NCBI RefSeq assembly: GCF_016907435.1
Contig: NZ_JAFBBZ010000001.1
Coordinates: forward strand, 2,852,001-2,916,000
Direction of reading: 5' to 3'
Length of the DNA stretch: 64,000 nt
From: Nocardioides salarius
Lineage (GTDB): Bacteria; Actinomycetota; Actinomycetes; Propionibacteriales; Nocardioidaceae
This document shows positions 35,770 through 44,456 of this stretch, piece by piece; within the stretch, counting starts at the first letter, position 1, and each line of letters opens with the position of its first letter. A program made the position numbers and the translations under genes. The notes below the pieces were generated by a model that was not told where the DNA came from, did no database searches, and saw only the letters and a list, made by a program, of their open reading frames with translations.

Positions 35770-36086
35770 GGGGGCGGCTTCACCTGTACAGGTGACGCAC
35801 CGCACGGCGATGCGCCCCGAGGCGCGGCGGCGCGGTACGGTGGATGCGTGCCTGGACGCGTGTCCGGGCACGACCAGCACCGATCCCGTCGTCGCGGGCC
35901 CCGGACCCGAGGTTCCTCGGTCCCGCCGATCGGTCCGCCGTCGCCGTCGGGACGTGCTGGACGCGTCGTCCTCGTGTGCGCCAGCAGGCTCCACGAGGCG
36001 GTGCACGCCCGGGTGCACGGGTCCGCGGACGGTGGTGAGCAGCCCCGCCGCGCGAGTGCACCGGTGTCACTCCAGAGGAGGAGCTT
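35770..36086. other. 317-bp intergenic region with palindrome TCACCTGTACAGGTGA
   Basis: I see no convincing coding sequence. A perfect 16-bp palindrome lies at 35780-35795, 10 bp after the hydratase stop, and could be an operator (GntR/LuxR-like spacing) or the stem of a weak terminator. A TACGGT (-10-like) occurs near 35834. AGAGGAGGAG (36074-36083) is the ribosome-binding site of the next gene. Confidence 0.5.
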
Positions 36087-38228
36087 GTGGCTCAACGAGG
36101 CCAGCGCCGGTCCGGCGGCGCCCGCACGGCGCCCCGCGCGCAGCGGCGTACCCGCGATCTCGACAACGAGGGCATCATCCCCGTGCTGGCCAAGGCCGTG
36201 CGCGAGGTCGAGGGCGCGGTCCAGCGCGGCGCCGTACGACCCTCGGTGCGCACCAAGTTCCAGGTGGTGGCCCATCTCGTGCGCGAGGAGCGGGCGCGGA
36301 TCAAGGCCGACGAGGAGACCTCGGAGGGCCAGAAGGCCGCCCAGCTCAAGCGCCTCGACGGGGTCGCGACGATCCTGGCCAAGACCTCCACGCGCGAGAC
36401 CAGCATGCTCGCGCTGCTCGCCGAGGACGCCGACTTCTCGCACTCCGCGCGGGAGCTGAAGGCGGAGATGCAGCGCGCGGCCGGCCTCGAGGTCGAGGTC
36501 GAGAAGCCCGCCCCGACCCCCGAGCCGGGTGCCGACGCCCCGGCCGACCGGCGCGTCGTGCCGCCGTCGGTGGTCTCGCGCCAGCTGGCCAACCCCTTCC
36601 TGGTGCCCGACTTCGGGGTCGCCGACGCCACCCGGCCGCGCACCGGTCGCCTGGCCGGCTGGGAGCTCCTCGGCCCGCTCTTCCGCTCCTTCGAGTACGC
36701 CGGCGGCGGTGCCCCGGCGTGCATGCCGCTGCCCGACCCGTCGGCCTTCCGGGCCCCCGACGGCATGCAGCTGATGCCCCACCAGGCTCAGCTGGTCGCC
36801 TCGGCCGCCGCCGGGCACCGCAGCTTCCTGCTCGCCGACGAGCCGGGCCTGGGCAAGACGGCGCAGGCGCTGCTGGCCGCGCAGGCCGCCGACGCCTACC
36901 CGCTGCTGTGCGTGGTGCCCAACGTCGTCAAGACCAACTGGGCGCGCGAGGCCGGCCTGTGGACCCCCCACCGCCCGGTCACCGTGATCCACGGCGACGG
37001 CAGCGACATCGACGGCTTCGCCGACATCGTGGTGGTCAACTACGAGGTGCTCGACCGCCACGTCGGCTGGCTCGGCGACCTCGGCTTCAAGGGGATGGTC
37101 GTCGACGAGGCGCACTTCATCAAGAACAAGACCTCGCAGCGCAGCCAGCACGTGCTGCAGCTCTCCGAGCGGATCCGCTCGCGCACCGCCCACCCGCTGC
37201 TGATGGCGCTGACCGGCACGCCGCTGATCAACGACCTCGAGGACTTCCGCGCGATCTGGCAGTTCCTGGGCTGGATCGACGACCGCAAGCCGCTCGGCAC
37301 GCTGATGGACGCGCTCGAGGAGACCGGGCTGACCCCGGCCGAGCCGGCCTTCTACGGCGCCGCCCGCGCCAAGGTCATCGACATGGGCATCGTGCGCCGC
37401 CGCAAGGTCGACGTGGCCGCCGACATCCCGGCCCGCCGGGTCGCCGACCTGCCCGTCGAGCTCGACGACGCCCTGGGCCGCTCGATCCGCGACGCCGAGC
37501 GCGAGCTGGCCCGCCGCCTGGTCGCGCGCTACCACTCCGCGCTCGAGACCCGCACCTCCGGCGTGACCGTCGACGGCATCGACCACGAGCTCGTACGCCG
37601 CGTCGCGACGTGGGAGCGCGAGGACACCGCCGGCGCCAAGAACGGCGAGAACGTCTTCTCGATGATGCGCCGGATCGGCCAGGCCAAGGCGGGCCTGGCC
37701 GCCGACTACGCCGCCCAGCTGGCGCGCAGCGTCGGCAAGGTCGTCTTCTTCGCCAAGCACGTCGACGTGATGGACGTGGCCGAGGAGACCTTCGCGCGCC
37801 GCGAGCTGCGCTACACCTCGATCCGCGGCGACCAGACCCCCAAGGCTCGGGAGGCCGCCATCAAGGCCTTCCAGGAGGACCCCGACGTCGCCGTGGTGGT
37901 CTGCTCGCTCTCGGCAGCGGGCGTGGGGCTCAACCTGCAGGTGGCCTCCAACCTGGTGCTGGCCGAGCTGTCGTGGACCGACGCCGAGCAGACCCAGGCG
38001 ATCGACCGCATCCACCGCATCGGCCAGGAGCTGCCGGTCACCGCGTGGCGCGTGATCGCGGCGCAGACCCTCGACACCAAGATCGCCGAGCTCATCGACT
38101 CCAAGGCCGGCCTGGCCGCCACGGCGCTCGACGGCTCCGACGAGGAGGTCGGCTCGTCGGCCGACGTCCAGCTCGAGGCGCTGGTCGCGCTGCTGACCGA
38201 GGCGCTGGAGGCCGAGCAGGCCCGCTGA
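36087..38228 (+). CDS. SNF2-family DEAD/DEAH helicase (SMARCAL1-like)
   Basis: A 713-residue SNF2 ATPase. The Walker A is ADEPGLGKT (about residue 250), DEAH is VVDEAHFIKN, motif III is MALTGTPLIND, and the C-terminal helicase half carries LSAAGVGLNLQVASNLVL and TQAIDRIHRIGQ. The first 150 residues are basic then acidic and show no known domain. A fork-remodelling or DNA-annealing role is known for SMARCAL1-like enzymes; for this bacterial protein it is only inferred. It is preceded by a strong ribosome-binding site and followed by a hairpin. Confidence 0.9.
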   Translation: MAQRGQRRSGGARTAPRAQRRTRDLDNEGIIPVLAKAVREVEGAVQRGAVRPSVRTKFQVVAHLVREERARIKADEETSEGQKAAQLKRLDGVATILAKTSTRETSMLALLAEDADFSHSARELKAEMQRAAGLEVEVEKPAPTPEPGADAPADRRVVPPSVVSRQLANPFLVPDFGVADATRPRTGRLAGWELLGPLFRSFEYAGGGAPACMPLPDPSAFRAPDGMQLMPHQAQLVASAAAGHRSFLLADEPGLGKTAQALLAAQAADAYPLLCVVPNVVKTNWAREAGLWTPHRPVTVIHGDGSDIDGFADIVVVNYEVLDRHVGWLGDLGFKGMVVDEAHFIKNKTSQRSQHVLQLSERIRSRTAHPLLMALTGTPLINDLEDFRAIWQFLGWIDDRKPLGTLMDALEETGLTPAEPAFYGAARAKVIDMGIVRRRKVDVAADIPARRVADLPVELDDALGRSIRDAERELARRLVARYHSALETRTSGVTVDGIDHELVRRVATWEREDTAGAKNGENVFSMMRRIGQAKAGLAADYAAQLARSVGKVVFFAKHVDVMDVAEETFARRELRYTSIRGDQTPKAREAAIKAFQEDPDVAVVVCSLSAAGVGLNLQVASNLVLAELSWTDAEQTQAIDRIHRIGQELPVTAWRVIAAQTLDTKIAELIDSKAGLAATALDGSDEEVGSSADVQLEALVALLTEALEAEQAR

Positions 38229-38256
38229 CCTCGGGCTGCACGCCCCGGCCGTCCAC

Positions 38257-38300
38257 GGACCCGCCGCACCCCGCCGTCGAGGTGGGGGGGCGGCGGGTCC
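38257..38300 (+). terminator. Hairpin after the SNF2 gene
   Basis: GGACCCGCCGC pairs with GCGGCGGGTCC (11 bp) around a 22-nt loop that can pair further (CCCC with GGGG). It lies 28 bp after the stop. Confidence 0.75.
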
Positions 38301-38362
38301 GTCGCGTCTGCGACGGGTTCCTGCCCGCCGACCCCTTGTGTCGGCGTACAGGCTGTGTTCAA

Positions 38363-38391
38363 CTCTAGAGAGAAAACCTCAACAAGTTGTT
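38363..38391. promoter_or_regulatory. AT-rich leader with two short palindromes
   Basis: CTCTAGAG (38363-38370) and AACAA-G-TTGTT (38381-38391) lie in a notably AT-rich stretch directly before the ribosome-binding site AGGAGG of the next gene. Such richness is rare in this window. The core AACAAGTT resembles the KstR core at 44356 but lacks the outer T and A, so I do not call it a KstR site. Confidence 0.4.
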
Positions 38392-38410
38392 TCACTATGA
38401 AGGAGGAGAC

Positions 38411-38677
38411 ATGGCGACGACAGCAGACACCAGCACCCAGGCCGTGGACGGCTCGCGCAACGACGAGGTGGTCGACTGGACCGACCTCGGCCGCCGGATG
38501 TGGACGTTCCTGACCGGTCGCGAGGCGGCCATCCACTACGCGTTCGAGGACATCACCGTCGAGGTCCCCCGCGACACCGGGGCCCGCGCCCCCCGCGCCA
38601 CCTGGAAGGTCGACGGGCGCCTGACCATCACCACCACCGACCGGGGCGAGCCCACGGCGCCCGCCGAAGGACGGTAG
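38411..38677 (+). CDS. Small hypothetical protein (88 residues)
   Basis: The 88-residue product has no signal or membrane segment. Mid-sequence (DWTDLGRRMWTFLTGREAAIHYAFEDITVEVPRD, in pieces) is well mixed in hydrophobicity; it looks like a small alpha/beta protein. AGGAGGAG at 38401-38408 supports ATG 38411. The FHA gene follows after 5 bp, so the two are probably co-transcribed and may act together. I do not recognise the family. Confidence 0.75.
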   Translation: MATTADTSTQAVDGSRNDEVVDWTDLGRRMWTFLTGREAAIHYAFEDITVEVPRDTGARAPRATWKVDGRLTITTTDRGEPTAPAEGR

Positions 38678-38682
38678 GGCCC

Positions 38683-39546
38683 GTGGCCACCCAGGTCTCC
38701 GCCGACCTGCACTTCAGCCTGGGTCGTGAGGGCAGGGACGACCTGCACGGCCACCTCACCGGCGCCGGCAGCCGGCTCACCCTCGACGTCGACGACCCCG
38801 GCGCGTTCGCCGGGGCCGGCGACGCCCCGCTCATCCGTCGCGTCGCCGGCGAGCTGGCCGCGCGCGACATCGTGCTGCGGGTCGTGCGGGGCGAGACGCA
38901 CCTGGTCACCCTCGGTGCGGTGCGGGCCCCCTGGTGGCAGCGCCGGGTGACCCGCTCGCGCCACATCCGGCTGGGCAGCCTCAAGGGCGCCTGGACCTCG
39001 GCCCGCTCGCGCGCGGCCGGTCGCGGCCCCGTGCTGCCCGGCCTCGAGCTGAGCCCGCCCGCCACCTTGTGGCCCCCGTTCCCCACGATGCACCCGCAGG
39101 CCCGGCGCCGCGTCAGCACCACCCACGACCCCGCCGGCGGCGGCAGCCCCCGCCTGGTGCTGGTGCGCGAGCAGGTCTGGGCCGGCGAGCGCCAGCCGGT
39201 GTTCTGGCTCGAGGAGACGCAGACGATCGGCTCCGACGAGTCGTGCGACATCGTGCTCCCCGGCCTCGAGCCGGTGCACGCCCGCGTCGTGCGCGACGAG
39301 CGCGACGAGTTCTGCGTCCACGCGGTCGCCGGCCTCAGCCGCGTGCACGGCGCCCCGGTCACCGAGCCGGTGCTGCTGCGCACCGGGAGCCGCCTCGACC
39401 TCGGCGAGCACCACCTCGTCTACTCCCGTGAGGAGTTCGCCGACCACGGCCGGCCGCACGGCGGGCGCGTCGGCGGCGAGCTGGGCCACCAGGTGCCGCA
39501 GCCGCCACGCTCGCCGGCTCGCGCAGGGCTGGGCGAGAGCGCCTGA
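38683..39546 (+). CDS. FHA-domain protein
   Basis: The 287-residue product has a C-terminal forkhead-associated domain (about residues 175-250): IGSDESCDIVLPGLEPVHARVV carries the Gly-Ser/Arg and Ser/His phosphothreonine-reading segment in a partly changed form, then VHGAPV and LDLGEHHLVY. The N-terminal 150 residues contain a basic block (WQRRVTRSRHIRLGSLKG) without known domain. FHA proteins read Ser/Thr kinase targets. GTG 38683 was chosen since no better start exists near the end of the previous gene. Which kinase it serves is unknown. Confidence 0.78.
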   Translation: MATQVSADLHFSLGREGRDDLHGHLTGAGSRLTLDVDDPGAFAGAGDAPLIRRVAGELAARDIVLRVVRGETHLVTLGAVRAPWWQRRVTRSRHIRLGSLKGAWTSARSRAAGRGPVLPGLELSPPATLWPPFPTMHPQARRRVSTTHDPAGGGSPRLVLVREQVWAGERQPVFWLEETQTIGSDESCDIVLPGLEPVHARVVRDERDEFCVHAVAGLSRVHGAPVTEPVLLRTGSRLDLGEHHLVYSREEFADHGRPHGGRVGGELGHQVPQPPRSPARAGLGESA

Positions 39547-39575
39547 GCCGCCCCGGAGGTATGGGGGGCGGGCCG

Positions 39576-40625
39576 TCACTGCCCGGCCGGGCGCCCCGTG
39601 CCGAAGAGCAGCTGGGGACGCTCCGGCAGCGCGAACTCGGTGCCCACCGACTCGCAGCGGCGCTCGCCCAGGGTGCAGGCGACCACGACGGTGCGTCCCG
39701 AGGGCCCCAGCGCGCTGCCCCTCGCGCTGGCCGCGCCGTAGAACGTGCGGTCGTCGACCCAGCCGCCCATGTAGAAGAACCGGTCGCCGGTCTCGACCTC
39801 GTGCGCGGTGCCGTCGACGGCGTCGTACCAGACACCGGTGGTGCGCTCCGCCGCGACGACCGCGTCGCTGCCGGGTGAGAGCCAGCCCTGCGCGGTGGAC
39901 TGCTCGCGCGGCCGGGCCACCCGCAGCCGGCCGTCGGCGGTCTCGCGCAGCCGCACCGGGGTGCCGCGCTCGCCGGCCAGGGCCAGGGCCCGCTCGGGGC
40001 GCACCAGCTCCGGCTCGGAGCCGTCGAGCGGCAGCCGCAGGGTGCCGCCGGCGACCGGATCGGCGGCGTACGCCGCGTCGTCGGCGAAGCCGAGGAAGCC
40101 CGTCTCGGCGTCCTCGTAGAGGTCCGCGAGGTCGCCGAGCTCCTCCACCGGCGCCGGCTCGCGCAGCACCTGCTCGCCGGTGCGGGCGTCGAGGACCACC
40201 GGCACGGCCAGGTGGGCGCCGAACTGGTCCTGGCGTCCGCGCGCGGCGTCCAGCAGCCCGAGGTGGCGCCCGTCGGCCGAGAGGCTCAGCTCGTCCGTGC
40301 CCACCCTCGCCACCCGCTCGGCAGCGCCGCCGTCGCTCCACCACAACGACCCCTCGGCCAGGTAGTGCACGCCCCAGCGGGTCACCACGAACGCGGTGGG
40401 GGCCGGGTCGAGCTCCATCGTCACCTCGCCCACGTGCAGGGTCGTCCCGACCGCCCAGGCCGGTGCCCGGTGGTCGTAGCGCGGCGAGCCCACCGGCAGC
40501 ATGAAGGGTGCCCCCGACTCGTCGTCGGGCTCGCTCGCGTCGTCGCGGCAGGCCCCCAGCCCGCCCAGCCCCAGGAGCACGACGAGGGCGACGCCGACGA
40601 GCGCGCGGCGGGGGGGACGGGGCAC
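39576..40625 (-). CDS. Secreted lipoprotein of unknown function
   Basis: The 349-residue product has a lipobox LGGLGAC with Cys26 after a basic N-terminus (MPRPPRR), so it should be anchored to the outer face of the membrane. The rest has repeated VARVGTDELSLSADGRHLGLLD-like and LRLPLDGSEPELVRPE segments that suggest a beta-propeller, but repeats are loose. No enzyme motif is visible. Confidence 0.75.
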   Translation of the reverse strand: MPRPPRRALVGVALVVLLGLGGLGACRDDASEPDDESGAPFMLPVGSPRYDHRAPAWAVGTTLHVGEVTMELDPAPTAFVVTRWGVHYLAEGSLWWSDGGAAERVARVGTDELSLSADGRHLGLLDAARGRQDQFGAHLAVPVVLDARTGEQVLREPAPVEELGDLADLYEDAETGFLGFADDAAYAADPVAGGTLRLPLDGSEPELVRPERALALAGERGTPVRLRETADGRLRVARPREQSTAQGWLSPGSDAVVAAERTTGVWYDAVDGTAHEVETGDRFFYMGGWVDDRTFYGAASARGSALGPSGRTVVVACTLGERRCESVGTEFALPERPQLLFGTGRPAGQ

Positions 40626-40766
40626 GGCACCCTGTCTAGTGGGCCGGTGTGGCAGCGAGGTCGACCAGCGGTCACGATTGCGACACGATCACCGGGGCGT
40701 CACCCCCGGCGGGCGTGCTCGTTGTCTGGTGGGAACGGTCCGGAGGGGGCCGCAGGAGGGGGAGCC

Positions 40767-41561
40767 GTGGTCAAGAGGCTGACCCAGGTCGTGCTCGCGG
40801 CGCTGCTCGCGGTGGGCCTGGTGCTGGGCACCACCGGTGCGAGCGGCGAGCACCCGGCCGAGAAGGTCGAGGACAACCTCGCCGGCCAGAAGGTGCGGGT
40901 CAACCTGCCGCCCACCAACGACCCCAAGGGCGTCGTCGTCTTCTTCCACGGCCAGGGCGGCAACGTCAACGACAAGATGGAGGGCCCCTGGCTCGACGCG
41001 CTGCGCCGCGACGGCTGGGTGGTGGCCTCCTCGATGTTCCACCGCGAGGCCTGGGGCAACCCCGCCTCCACCGACGACGCCGACCGGGTCTGGGAGTGGG
41101 CCGAGCGCCAGGGCGGCGCCGAGGTGACGATGTACCTCGGCACGTCGATGGGCGGCACCACCTCGCTCAACGCGCTGCTGCACGGCGCCGAGGCGCCGCC
41201 GTGCTGGTACGGCGTGAAGGCGGCCGTCGACATGTCCACGATGGGCAACGTGCCCGGCGCCGACGGGTTCATCCGCAAGGCCTACGGCGGCGGGCCCTAC
41301 CCGCGCGAGCGCAACCCCGTCGACACGGCGTACAGGCTGGCGCAGACGGGCACCACCTTCCGCTTCGTGGCCAGCCCCTACGACCCCTACGTGCCCTACG
41401 ACGCCAACACCGGTCGGCTCTCGGCGGCGCTGCAGGGTTTCGGCGCCGACGTCTCGGTGCGCACCGTGCAGGGCCCCCACGACGACCCGTCGCACTACAG
41501 CGCCTACGACGTGGTGCGCTTCGCCAACGAGTGCGCCGCGGCGCAGGGGGCGAAGGGCTAG
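40767..41561 (+). CDS. Secreted alpha/beta-hydrolase
   Basis: A 264-residue protein with a signal peptide (MVKRLTQVVLAALLAVGLVLG, cut near TGASG). The alpha/beta-hydrolase elbow YLGTSMGGTTSLNAL gives a Gly-x-Ser-x-Gly nucleophile; VVVFFHGQGGN is the oxyanion strand, and HDDPSHYSAYD near the end should supply the histidine. GGAGGGGGAG before GTG 40767 supports the start. Substrate is unknown; an esterase or feruloyl-like role is possible. Its stop shares the CTAG with the convergent PMT stop. Confidence 0.8.
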   Translation: MVKRLTQVVLAALLAVGLVLGTTGASGEHPAEKVEDNLAGQKVRVNLPPTNDPKGVVVFFHGQGGNVNDKMEGPWLDALRRDGWVVASSMFHREAWGNPASTDDADRVWEWAERQGGAEVTMYLGTSMGGTTSLNALLHGAEAPPCWYGVKAAVDMSTMGNVPGADGFIRKAYGGGPYPRERNPVDTAYRLAQTGTTFRFVASPYDPYVPYDANTGRLSAALQGFGADVSVRTVQGPHDDPSHYSAYDVVRFANECAAAQGAKG

Positions 41562-43300
41562 ATCCAGCGGCTGAACCAGATCCGGTCGAGCCACTGCGAG
41601 TGGGTGAGCAGCTCGTTGGTCCAGATCGGCCAGAACCACGCGAAGTTGAGCAGCACCAGCACCACGAACGAGCCCGCCGCCACCACGCCGACCGTGCGGC
41701 GGGTGCTGGGCTCGCGGGAGGGGCCGACGATCCTGCCGATCAGCAGGGTCGTGGCCAGCACCATGAACGGCAGCATCGCCGCGGCGTAGAAGAGGAAGAT
41801 CGGCCGGTCGGCATAGAGCAGCCAGGGCAGCCAGGTCGACAGCGCGCCGACGACCGGCACGCCGTAGCGCCAGTCGCGCGCCCCGATCCACAGCGCGACG
41901 GCCGCGAGCAGCGCCAGGCTCGAGCCCCACCACAGCACGGGGGTGCCCAGCAGCAGCACCTGGCGCAGGCAGTCGCTGCCCTCGGGCGCCTCGCAGCCGC
42001 GGGTGCCGGGCTGGATGCCGGTGTCGGCGGCGACCCCGACCGGTCGCGAGAGCAGCGGCCAGCCGAGCGGGTTCGACTGGTAGGTGTGCGTCGAGCAGCT
42101 GAGGAAGTGGGTGTGGAAGACGTAGACGTCCTGGTGGTAGGCCCACAGCGAGCGCAGCGACTGCACCACCTCGCCGGGGCCCGACGCGTCGGCCTCGTCG
42201 GCGGTCGGCCAGCGCGCGCCGGTGTCGGGGTCGCTGGCCACGAACGACTCGTCCTGGCACTCGCCCTCGCCGGCGAACTGGGTGTACTGCGTCGAGGAGA
42301 GCGAGCGCTCGTAGTCGCCGGCGTGCACCATCCAGCCGGTCCACGTCGCCACGTAGACGGCGAACGCCACGAGCACCAGGTGGCCGAAGGCCGGCAGCCC
42401 GTCGGCCAGCACCGAGCGCAGCACCGGGCGTCGTACGCCGAAGGAGCGGCGCGCGCCGGCGCTCCAGAGCCAGACCAGCACGCCGAAGGCCGCCAGCGGG
42501 TAGAGCGCGGTCCACTTGGTGCCGATGGCCAGGCCCCAGCACACGCCGCTGGTCAGCAGCCAGGGACGCCACAGCAGGCCGCGCACCGGCCCCCAGGAGG
42601 CGGGGTCGGTCACGGCGGTGGTCTGCAGCCGCGCCATCCGGGCGCGGTACCAGTCGCGGTCGGCGACCAGGCAGGCCACCGCGCAGAGCACGAAGAAGGC
42701 CAGGAAGATGTCGAGCAGGGCGAGGCGCGAGAGCACGAAGTGCAGCCCGTCGAGCATCAGCAGCAGGCCGGCGACCAGGCCGAGGCCGGTCGAGCCGGTC
42801 AGGCGGCGGCCCAGGCGCGCCATCACCACGACCATCAGCGCCCCGACGACGGCCGAGGAGACCCGCCAGCCGGTGGGGTCCATCCCGACGAGCCGCTCGC
42901 CGAGTCCGATCAGCCACTTGCCGACCTCGGGGTGCACGATCATCGACGGGTCGTCCTGCCACAGCCCGCGCACGGTGCCGTCGAGGATCTGCTGGTCGGC
43001 GCCCTCCACGTAGCCGCGCACGTAGCCGTTGTTGACCAGCGACCACGCGTCCTTGGCGTAGTAGGTCTCGTCGAACTGGAACTCCGAGGGCGTGCCCAGG
43101 CGCCACAGCCGCAGGAACAGCGCGACCAGGCCGAGCCCGACGGCGGCGCTCCAGCCCACGAACGGGTCCTCGACCCGCAGCCGGCCGCGCGCGCCGGCTC
43201 GCGCCTGGGCCGAGGGGACGGCCCGCCCGTCGGCGGTGCGCGAGAGCTGCACCCGCTCGTCCCCGTCGGTCAGGGCCTGCTCGGGGGCGTCGGTGCTCAC
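41558..43300 (-). CDS. pmt: Dolichyl/polyprenyl-phosphate-mannose protein mannosyltransferase (PMT, GT39)
   Basis: A 580-residue membrane glycosyltransferase with about 11 membrane helices. FQFDETYYAKDAWSLV in the first loop holds the catalytic DE pair of GT39 enzymes; HPEVGKWLIGLG, and the lumenal motif YQSNPLGWPLLSRPV (YQSNPLGWP) are also hallmarks. In actinobacteria PMT transfers mannose from polyprenyl-P-mannose to Ser/Thr of proteins leaving through Sec. GTG 43300 was taken as the start. The gene lies 26 bp below repeat array C. Confidence 0.93.
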   Translation of the reverse strand: MSTDAPEQALTDGDERVQLSRTADGRAVPSAQARAGARGRLRVEDPFVGWSAAVGLGLVALFLRLWRLGTPSEFQFDETYYAKDAWSLVNNGYVRGYVEGADQQILDGTVRGLWQDDPSMIVHPEVGKWLIGLGERLVGMDPTGWRVSSAVVGALMVVVMARLGRRLTGSTGLGLVAGLLLMLDGLHFVLSRLALLDIFLAFFVLCAVACLVADRDWYRARMARLQTTAVTDPASWGPVRGLLWRPWLLTSGVCWGLAIGTKWTALYPLAAFGVLVWLWSAGARRSFGVRRPVLRSVLADGLPAFGHLVLVAFAVYVATWTGWMVHAGDYERSLSSTQYTQFAGEGECQDESFVASDPDTGARWPTADEADASGPGEVVQSLRSLWAYHQDVYVFHTHFLSCSTHTYQSNPLGWPLLSRPVGVAADTGIQPGTRGCEAPEGSDCLRQVLLLGTPVLWWGSSLALLAAVALWIGARDWRYGVPVVGALSTWLPWLLYADRPIFLFYAAAMLPFMVLATTLLIGRIVGPSREPSTRRTVGVVAAGSFVVLVLLNFAWFWPIWTNELLTHSQWLDRIWFSRWI

Positions 43301-43326
43301 GACGCCGAACTCTACGGTCGCCCCGT

Positions 43327-43455
43327 CGACCCGGCCCGAATCACCCGCCGACCCGTCCCAGATCTCGCGCCGACCCGGCCCGGATCTCCGGGGGAGGTTC
43401 GGGCCGACTCGGCGGGAGGTTTGGGCCGGGTCAGCGAGACATTTGCGCCGGGTCA
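43327..43455. repeat. 22-bp repeat array C, inverted arrangement
   Basis: Three forward units (43327-43348, 43349-43370, 43371-43392) are followed by reverse units (43401-43422, 43423-43444, partial to 43455), so the array is a large inverted repeat that could form a long stem. The last reverse unit gives the pdxY stop (43453-43455). It fills the gap between pdxY and pmt on the minus strand. Confidence 0.9.
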
Positions 43456-44304
43456 GCGCAGGCGGCGGGCGGTGAAGGTGGCGGGCGGGGTCGCGATCGC
43501 GTCCTGCGCGGCGACCAGCTGGATCTCGCGGGTGCCGGCGGCGATGGTGGCCTCGAGGATGCCGAAGACCGAGGCGGTGGTGCGCTCGAGCGCGGTGCCG
43601 GGCGAGCCGGTGCTGCGCAGGTGCGCCAGGTAGAGCGCGGCGGTGACGTCGCCGCAGCCGTTCGGGCTGATCGGCAGCAGGGGAGTGGTGACCGCCCAGG
43701 CGCCCGCGTCGGAGACCGCGACGACCTCGAGGTGCTCGGCAGGCACCTCGTCGTGCAGCACGCTGGTGACCAGCACGTCGCGGGGGCCGCGCTCGCGCAC
43801 GACGTCGACCGCGGCCAGCACCTCGTCGAGCGTGCGGGTCGTGGTGCCGGCCAGGAAGTCGAGCTCGAAGTGGTTGGGGGTGATCACGTCGGCGGCCGGC
43901 ACGACGGTGTCGCGCATGAACTCGGGGATGCCCGGGCGCACGAACATGCCCCGCCCCACGTCGCCCATCACCGGGTCGCAGCAGTAGACGGCGTCGGGGT
44001 TGAGCTCCTTGACGCGCGCCACGGTGTCGAGGACGACGGCCCCCACGGCCGGGTCGCCCTGGTAGCCGGAGAGCACGGCGTCGGCGCTGCCGAGCACCCC
44101 GCGGTCGTCGATGCCCGCGATCACCTCGCGCACGTCGGCGGGGTCGAGCAGCGGCCCGCGCCAGGCGCCGTACCCGGTGTGGTTGGAGAAGTGCACGGTC
44201 AGCACCGGCCACACCTCGTGGCCCAGTCGCTGGAGGGGGAAGACGGCGGCGGAGTTGCCGACGTGGCCGTAGGCGACCGAGGACTGGATCGACAGGATGC
44301 GCAC
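43453..44304 (-). CDS. pdxY: Pyridoxal kinase PdxY
   Basis: A 283-residue PfkB-like kinase that phosphorylates pyridoxal to PLP. MRILSIQSSVAYGHVGNSAA at the start, HTGYGAWRG, LSGYQGDPA, YCCDPVMGD and the phosphate loop PISPNGCGDVTAALYL (catalytic Asp in GCGD) are all present. GTG 44304 gives this standard start; the longer frame runs into the KstR-type box. Its stop is supplied by a repeat unit. PLP is needed by several enzymes in the window, including the decarboxylase at 49149. Confidence 0.93.
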   Translation of the reverse strand: MRILSIQSSVAYGHVGNSAAVFPLQRLGHEVWPVLTVHFSNHTGYGAWRGPLLDPADVREVIAGIDDRGVLGSADAVLSGYQGDPAVGAVVLDTVARVKELNPDAVYCCDPVMGDVGRGMFVRPGIPEFMRDTVVPAADVITPNHFELDFLAGTTTRTLDEVLAAVDVVRERGPRDVLVTSVLHDEVPAEHLEVVAVSDAGAWAVTTPLLPISPNGCGDVTAALYLAHLRSTGSPGTALERTTASVFGILEATIAAGTREIQLVAAQDAIATPPATFTARRLR

Positions 44305-44355
44305 CCGGCCATTGTGGCGAGGTGTCCAGTCCGGCGGTGAACCGGAGCAGAAAAC

Positions 44356-44369
44356 TAGAACAAGTTCCA
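44356..44369. promoter_or_regulatory. KstR-type operator
   Basis: TAGAACAAGTTCCA fits TnnAACnnGTTnnA, the KstR (upper steroid pathway) consensus, at all eight fixed positions. It lies 87 bp before the GMC gene and 51 bp before the divergent pdxY start. The consensus is rich in A and T, so a chance match in this GC-rich DNA is unlikely. No kstR gene is in the window. Confidence 0.75.
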
Positions 44370-44456
44370 TTCGTGCCCTAGTGTGGGCGCCGACACATTC
44401 CGTGGGTATGTGAGGCCGTTCGTCGACTCGCACCGCCCGAGCGCATGGAGGCTCCG

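Noticed and set aside
38381..38391. AACAAGTTGTT as a second KstR site
   Set aside because: The core AACnnGTT is there, but the outer T and A of the consensus are missing.
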